Source: Rubrivivax sp. (GTDB lineage Bacteria; Pseudomonadota; Gammaproteobacteria; Burkholderiales; Burkholderiaceae_C). From it: a stretch of 64,000 nt of DNA. Both the position numbers and the translations under genes were made by a program. The DNA lies in NCBI GenBank assembly GCA_020852865.1, contig JADYZZ010000038.1, forward strand, positions 1 to 64,000. The letters run 5' to 3'. Numbering within the stretch: position 1 is the first letter of the stretch; each line of letters opens with the position of its first letter. Shown piece by piece: positions 60,598 through 64,000 of this stretch. The notes below the pieces were generated by a model. The model had not been told where the DNA came from. It did no database searches and was given only the letters and a program-made list of their open reading frames with translations.

Positions 60598-62018
60598 GGC
60601 AGGACGAAGGTCGATCGTTCGCGTGCCAGCGCCTCGCCCCCGTCCGAAGCGGCCAGCTCGAGCGTGATCGGATGCGAGCCGCTCGCGAGCGTGCTCGCCT
60701 TGTCGGCCGATACCACCAGTCGCACCGTGAATGGCCGCACCTCGCCGGGACCGAGCTCGAGGCTCGCACCGGCATCGACGTCGAGGCCCGGCAACCCTTG
60801 CGCCAGCAGGCGATAGCGCGCGGGCCGCTCGGTCCGGTTGCGCAACTGTACCCGATAGACGTTCTCGACCCGGCCGCCCTCGCCCAGGCGCGCCATCACA
60901 CCGCGGTCGCGCACGACGTCCATCGCCACCGGCGCGCGCAGCGCGAGCGCGGCGACGAAGGTGCCCATCGCCGCCACCAGCACCGCCGCGTACACCAGCA
61001 CGCGCGGCCGCCACAGCCGCTGTAGCATCTGGGCGCGGCTCCAGCCCAGGGCGACGGCATTGGCGGTGGCATAGCGGATCAGGCCGCGCGCGTAGCCGAG
61101 CCGGTCCATCACGCTGTCGCACACGTCGATGCAGGCGGCGCAGCCGATGCACTCGTTCTGCAGGCCCTTGCGGATGTCGATGCCGGTCGGGCAGACCTGC
61201 ACGCACAGCGTGCAGTCCACGCAGGAGCCCAGGCCGAGCGCCGCGGGATCGGCGCGGCGTGCACGCGCACCGCGCGGCTCGCCGCGCAGGTTGTCGTAGG
61301 CGATCACGAGCGAGTCGGCGTCGATCATCGTGCTCTGGAAGCGCGCGTACGGGCACATGTACTTGCAGATCTGCTCGCGCATCCAGCCGGCGTTGCCGTA
61401 GGTGGCCGCGCCGTAGAACAGGATCCAGAAGGTCGGCCAGGGCGTGAGCGCAAGGGCCGCAGCCTGGCCGGCGAGCTCGCGGATCGCAATGAAGTAGCCG
61501 ACGAAGGTGAAACCGGTGTAGAGCGACAGCAGCATCCACAGCAGGTGCTTGCCGCCCTTGCGCAGCAGCTTGTCCGGGCTCCAAGGCGCAGCGTCGAGCC
61601 GGATGCGTGCGCTGCGGTCACCCTCGGTATGGCGTTCGATCCACAGGAAGATCTCCGTGTAGACCGTCTGCGGGCAGGCGTAGCCGCACCACAGCCGTCC
61701 GGCCACCGCGGTGAAGAAGAACAGCGTCATCGCCGCGATCACGAGCAGCGCGGCGAGGAAGACCAGATCGTGCGGCTGCAGCACGAGGCCGAACACGAAG
61801 AAGCGCGGCGTATCGAGGTCGAACAGCACCGCCTGGCGGCCGTTCCAGCGCAGCCAGGGCACGCCGTAGAACACGGCCTGCGTCAGCCACACGGTGGCCC
61901 AGCGCAGGCGCGTGAAGCGGCCGCTGACCGAGCGCGGGTAGATCTTGTCCGGCCGTTCGTACAGCGAGACCCAGCCGGCGTCGTCGGCCGGCGCCGCCGA
62001 GGCGCCGGCGGGCTTCAT
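60591..62018 (-). CDS. ccoG: Cytochrome cbb3 oxidase accessory protein CcoG
   Basis: This 475-aa membrane iron-sulfur protein has five helices, then two [4Fe-4S] sites (CVDCTLCVQVCP and CIGCAACIDVCD), with further Cys in WCGYACPQ and CKYMCP. The C-terminal FixG domain (AMDVVRDRGVMARLGEGG) is an Ig-like fold. CcoG reduces copper for cbb3 oxidase assembly. The ATG at 62018 removes a basic, Ala-rich extension starting at 62102. No ccoNOP genes are in the window. Confidence 0.95.
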   Translation of the reverse strand: MKPAGASAAPADDAGWVSLYERPDKIYPRSVSGRFTRLRWATVWLTQAVFYGVPWLRWNGRQAVLFDLDTPRFFVFGLVLQPHDLVFLAALLVIAAMTLFFFTAVAGRLWCGYACPQTVYTEIFLWIERHTEGDRSARIRLDAAPWSPDKLLRKGGKHLLWMLLSLYTGFTFVGYFIAIRELAGQAAALALTPWPTFWILFYGAATYGNAGWMREQICKYMCPYARFQSTMIDADSLVIAYDNLRGEPRGARARRADPAALGLGSCVDCTLCVQVCPTGIDIRKGLQNECIGCAACIDVCDSVMDRLGYARGLIRYATANAVALGWSRAQMLQRLWRPRVLVYAAVLVAAMGTFVAALALRAPVAMDVVRDRGVMARLGEGGRVENVYRVQLRNRTERPARYRLLAQGLPGLDVDAGASLELGPGEVRPFTVRLVVSADKASTLASGSHPITLELAASDGGEALARERSTFVLPR

Positions 62019-62276
62019 GGCGCCGGCCGCCGCGGCACGCGCCGTCGTGCACGCGCGCACTCGGCGCGACACGGGGCCCGCACGCGATGGCGCGTCAGGC
62101 AATCGGCAAACGGATCGGGCATCTGCGGTGCAATATAAACGTGCAGATTGTACGCATCTTATCCGCGCGTCCCTTGCACGAGCGTGCTCCGGGTGCGAGC
62201 CCGAGGTGCGGGCAGCAGTCGCGGCGCGTGCCGCGCAGGCGCGCTCCGGTGCGTGGCCCCCGATACCGCGGTCGGG
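62019..62276 (-). promoter_or_regulatory. Gap between nrdG and ccoG with a possible promoter
   Basis: These 258 bases lie between two minus-strand genes. On the minus strand TATATT (62137-62132) is an extended AT-rich -10 candidate about 114 nt before the ccoG start. The sequence AGATTGTACGCATCT (62147-62161 region) has AGAT/ATCT ends and might be a regulator site. No clear -35 hexamer is present. Confidence 0.35.
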
Positions 62277-63005
62277 TCAGGCGGCAGGCCGCAGCAGCAG
62301 CGCCGGACGGCTTCGGGTGAGCTCGACCAGCGTCGCGGCGTCGGGCCAGCCGGCTGCCGCCGCGTGCGGCGCGTCGGCCGTGGGTCGGCAGGCCTGGAGC
62401 GCGTGGCGCGCGACGCCGCGCGCGCCGAGCTGCGCGACGACGCGCGCGAGCCGCCCCTGCTCGAGCAGGCTCGGGTGCACGGTGGTGCGGCACTCGTAGG
62501 CCACGCCCGAGGCCTGCAACGCGTCGAGGCTCGCGCGCACGGCGGCGGCGGCGCCGCGCACGCCGCTCAGGCGCTCGTGCAGCGCGTCGTCGTCGAGCGG
62601 CGCCTTGACGTCGAGCCCCACCCAGTCGACCAGTGCCAGCAGCGGCTCGAGGCGGCGCGGCGACATGCCGGCCGTGTGCAGCCCGATGCGGTAGCCGAGC
62701 GTGCGCGCCTCGCGCATCGCCTGCGGCAGCGCCGGGTCGAGCGTGGGTTCGCCGCCGCTGAAGACGAGCGCGTCGAGCACGCGCGCTCGCCGCGCCAGCC
62801 AGGGCCGCAGTTCGGCCCACGCCGGGCCGCGGGCGGCGCCGCGCGCCTGCAACTGCGGGTTGTGGCAATAGGAGCAGCGCCAGGCGCAGCCCTGCACGAA
62901 CACGACGGCGGCGAGCGCGCCGGGGTAGTCGATCGACGTGAACGGCTGCAGACCGCCGACGGCCAGCTTGTCGGCGGCGCAGCGCGCCGCCGCGACCGGG
63001 CTCAA
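62277..63005 (-). CDS. nrdG: Anaerobic ribonucleotide reductase activating protein
   Basis: This 242-aa radical SAM protein has the motif C40-x3-C44-x2-C47 (CAWRCSYC), GYQPFTSIDYPG-type N terminus (GLQPFTSIDYPGALAAV) and FSGGEPTLDPAL. It generates the glycyl radical in NrdD. The start is a TTG overlapping the upstream small gene's stop as TTGA. It follows nrdD and its tail gene. Confidence 0.93.
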   Translation of the reverse strand: MSPVAAARCAADKLAVGGLQPFTSIDYPGALAAVVFVQGCAWRCSYCHNPQLQARGAARGPAWAELRPWLARRARVLDALVFSGGEPTLDPALPQAMREARTLGYRIGLHTAGMSPRRLEPLLALVDWVGLDVKAPLDDDALHERLSGVRGAAAAVRASLDALQASGVAYECRTTVHPSLLEQGRLARVVAQLGARGVARHALQACRPTADAPHAAAAGWPDAATLVELTRSRPALLLRPAA

Positions 63006-63211
63006 GCGCGCGCGCGCGCCAGGCCGGCGCTGCCCTCCTCGAAATGCCGGCGCTCGGCGAACTCGCCCTTCTTGCCCGTGTTGAACGAAGCCACCGGACG
63101 GTGGTAGCCCATCACGCGCGTCCAGACCTCGCAGCGCTGGCGCTCTTCGTCGGCGAGCGTCACTTCGGTTTGCGCGTGCGCGTGGGTGGCGGGTGCAGTC
63201 GCAAGGCTCAT
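63002..63211 (-). CDS. Separate glycyl-radical tail of class III ribonucleotide reductase
   Basis: This 69-aa protein holds the segment that closes class III NrdD: RVMGYHRPVASFNTGKKGE (residues 32-50), which aligns with the RVCGYLG...FNAGKQEE end of E. coli NrdD. Gly35 corresponds to the radical glycine. It lies between nrdD and nrdG, with GGAG about 10 nt before its ATG and a TTGA overlap into nrdG. It is probably a split subunit that binds NrdD, rather than debris. Confidence 0.8.
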   Translation of the reverse strand: MSLATAPATHAHAQTEVTLADEERQRCEVWTRVMGYHRPVASFNTGKKGEFAERRHFEEGSAGLARARA

Positions 63212-63263
63212 GGTCGGGTGCTCCGGTCTGGTGGTCGTCGTGCTGATGGTGGTGGTGGATGGG

Positions 63264-64000
63264 TCAGGCGGCGGCGAGGCGACGGCGCTTGGCGGCCAGG
63301 CGTTCCTCGTCGCAGCGCGGGCAGTAGTCATGCCGGCCGGCGAGGTAGCCGTGCGTCGGGCAGATCGAGAAGGTCGGCGTCACGGTCACGTAGGGCAGCC
63401 GGTAGTTCGTGAGGGCGCGCCGCACCAGCGTGCTGCAGGCCTCGGCACTGGACAGCGGCTCGCTCATGTACAGGTGCAGCACGGTACCTCCGGTGTACTT
63501 GCGCTGCAGCGGCTCCTGGCGCTCGAGCGCCTCGAAGGGGTCGTCGGTGAAGCCCACCGGCAGCTGCGAGCTGTTCGTGTAGTACGGCTGCTCGGCCGTG
63601 CCCGCCTGCAGGATGTCGGGCCAGCGGCGCCGGTCTTCCTTGGCGAAGCGGTAGGTCGTGCCCTCGGCCGGCGTCGCCTCGAGGTTGTAGAGGTGGCCCG
63701 TCTCCTCCTGAAACTGCACCATGCGCGCGCGCACATGGTCGAGCACGCGCTCGGCGAAGGCCTGGCCCCAGGGCGTGGTGATGTCGTGCGCGTCGTGCGT
63801 GAAGTTGCGGATCATCTCGTTCAGGCCGTTCACGCCCAGCGTCGAGAAGTGGTTGCGCAGCGTGCCGAGGTAGCGCTTGGTGTAGGGGAAGAGGCCCTGG
63901 TCGATGAGCCGCTGCACCACCTTGCGCTTGATCTCCAGGCTCGCCTTGCCGAGTTCCAGCAGCTCGTCCAGGCGCGCCAGCAGCGCGGCCTCGTCGCCCG
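63264..64000 (-). CDS. nrdD: Anaerobic ribonucleoside-triphosphate reductase, partial at window edge
   Basis: The C-terminal 244 codons of class III NrdD are present; the N terminus lies beyond the right edge. It should reduce NTPs to dNTPs anaerobically. NrdD segments are RYLGTLRNHFSTLGVNGLNE, YNLEATPAEGTTYRFAKED, PYYTNSSQLPVG and TGGTVLHLYMSE. The protein ends with a zinc site, CPTHGYLAGRHDYCPRC, and lacks the usual glycyl-radical segment, which is on the next gene. Confidence 0.93.
   Translation of the reverse strand, partial: GDEAALLARLDELLELGKASLEIKRKVVQRLIDQGLFPYTKRYLGTLRNHFSTLGVNGLNEMIRNFTHDAHDITTPWGQAFAERVLDHVRARMVQFQEETGHLYNLEATPAEGTTYRFAKEDRRRWPDILQAGTAEQPYYTNSSQLPVGFTDDPFEALERQEPLQRKYTGGTVLHLYMSEPLSSAEACSTLVRRALTNYRLPYVTVTPTFSICPTHGYLAGRHDYCPRCDEERLAAKRRRLAAA

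Overview
The window is very GC-rich (roughly 70 percent by eye) and reads as a chromosomal piece of a betaproteobacterium, most likely Burkholderiales of the Rubrivivax/Leptothrix/Methylibium kind. The basis is the gene content: a Liv branched-chain amino acid ABC operon, an orphan tctBA pair, a PEP-CTERM protein, a nirS-type denitrification cluster with a Dnr-like regulator, ccoG, class III ribonucleotide reductase, and a short inverted-repeat element typical of these genomes. The genus is inference.

1-12,909: a complete type I-G (formerly I-U) CRISPR-Cas locus on the minus strand. In transcription order it holds a WYL regulator, cas3, csx17 (cas8g), csb1 (cas7), csb2 (cas5-cas6), a cas4-cas1 fusion, cas2, a leader and the array. 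The unusual part is a Fic domain with its own class I-type antitoxin, wedged between cas3 and csx17. The antitoxin (8892-9092) lies in a different frame, carries the SxxxEG inhibitory motif, and overlaps the Fic frame by CTGA. No stop separates Cas3 from Fic, so one frame runs through all of it, and Fic has no ATG, GTG or TTG start upstream of its own fold. A PIN-toxin remnant lies antisense between csb2 and cas4-cas1.

13,198-32,004: mostly housekeeping and transport genes: glgX, a vapBC toxin-antitoxin pair with a palindromic operator, fumC, livKHMGF (the binding-protein gene is followed by an intra-operon terminator), selO, bolA, a parvulin-type PPIase, a quinone reductase, two EamA-family transporters, an SDR that lacks the usual YxxxK residues, and a gamma-glutamyltransferase. 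32,142-32,989 is a fluoride riboswitch followed by fluC/crcB and a DUF190 gene. Two direct copies of a MITE-like element of about 165 bp (29,188-29,350 and 33,176-33,343) bracket the segment from 29.2 to 33.3 kb.

33,342-54,210: a PEP-CTERM protein, an MFS exporter with an extra C-terminal domain, an EAL phosphodiesterase with a degenerate GGDEF domain, tctA/tctB, an orphan GspE/PilB-like ATPase, a tightly overlapping tatD - DNA glycosylase - spermidine-synthase-like chain, an HtrA-like protease followed by a MoxR/DUF58/VWA operon, a GH24 lysozyme, recJ with its usual COG4255-type neighbour, a radical SAM/SPASM enzyme and a SirB2-like membrane protein.

54,296-64,000: anaerobic respiration: a TonB-dependent receptor divergent from nirS (cytochrome cd1 nitrite reductase), with a perfect FNR/Dnr-type box in front of nirS; then nirM and a d1-propeller-like protein; a Dnr-like regulator; ccoG; and nrdG with an NrdD whose glycyl-radical tail is on a separate small gene. 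Together these suggest a facultative denitrifier able to make deoxynucleotides without oxygen.
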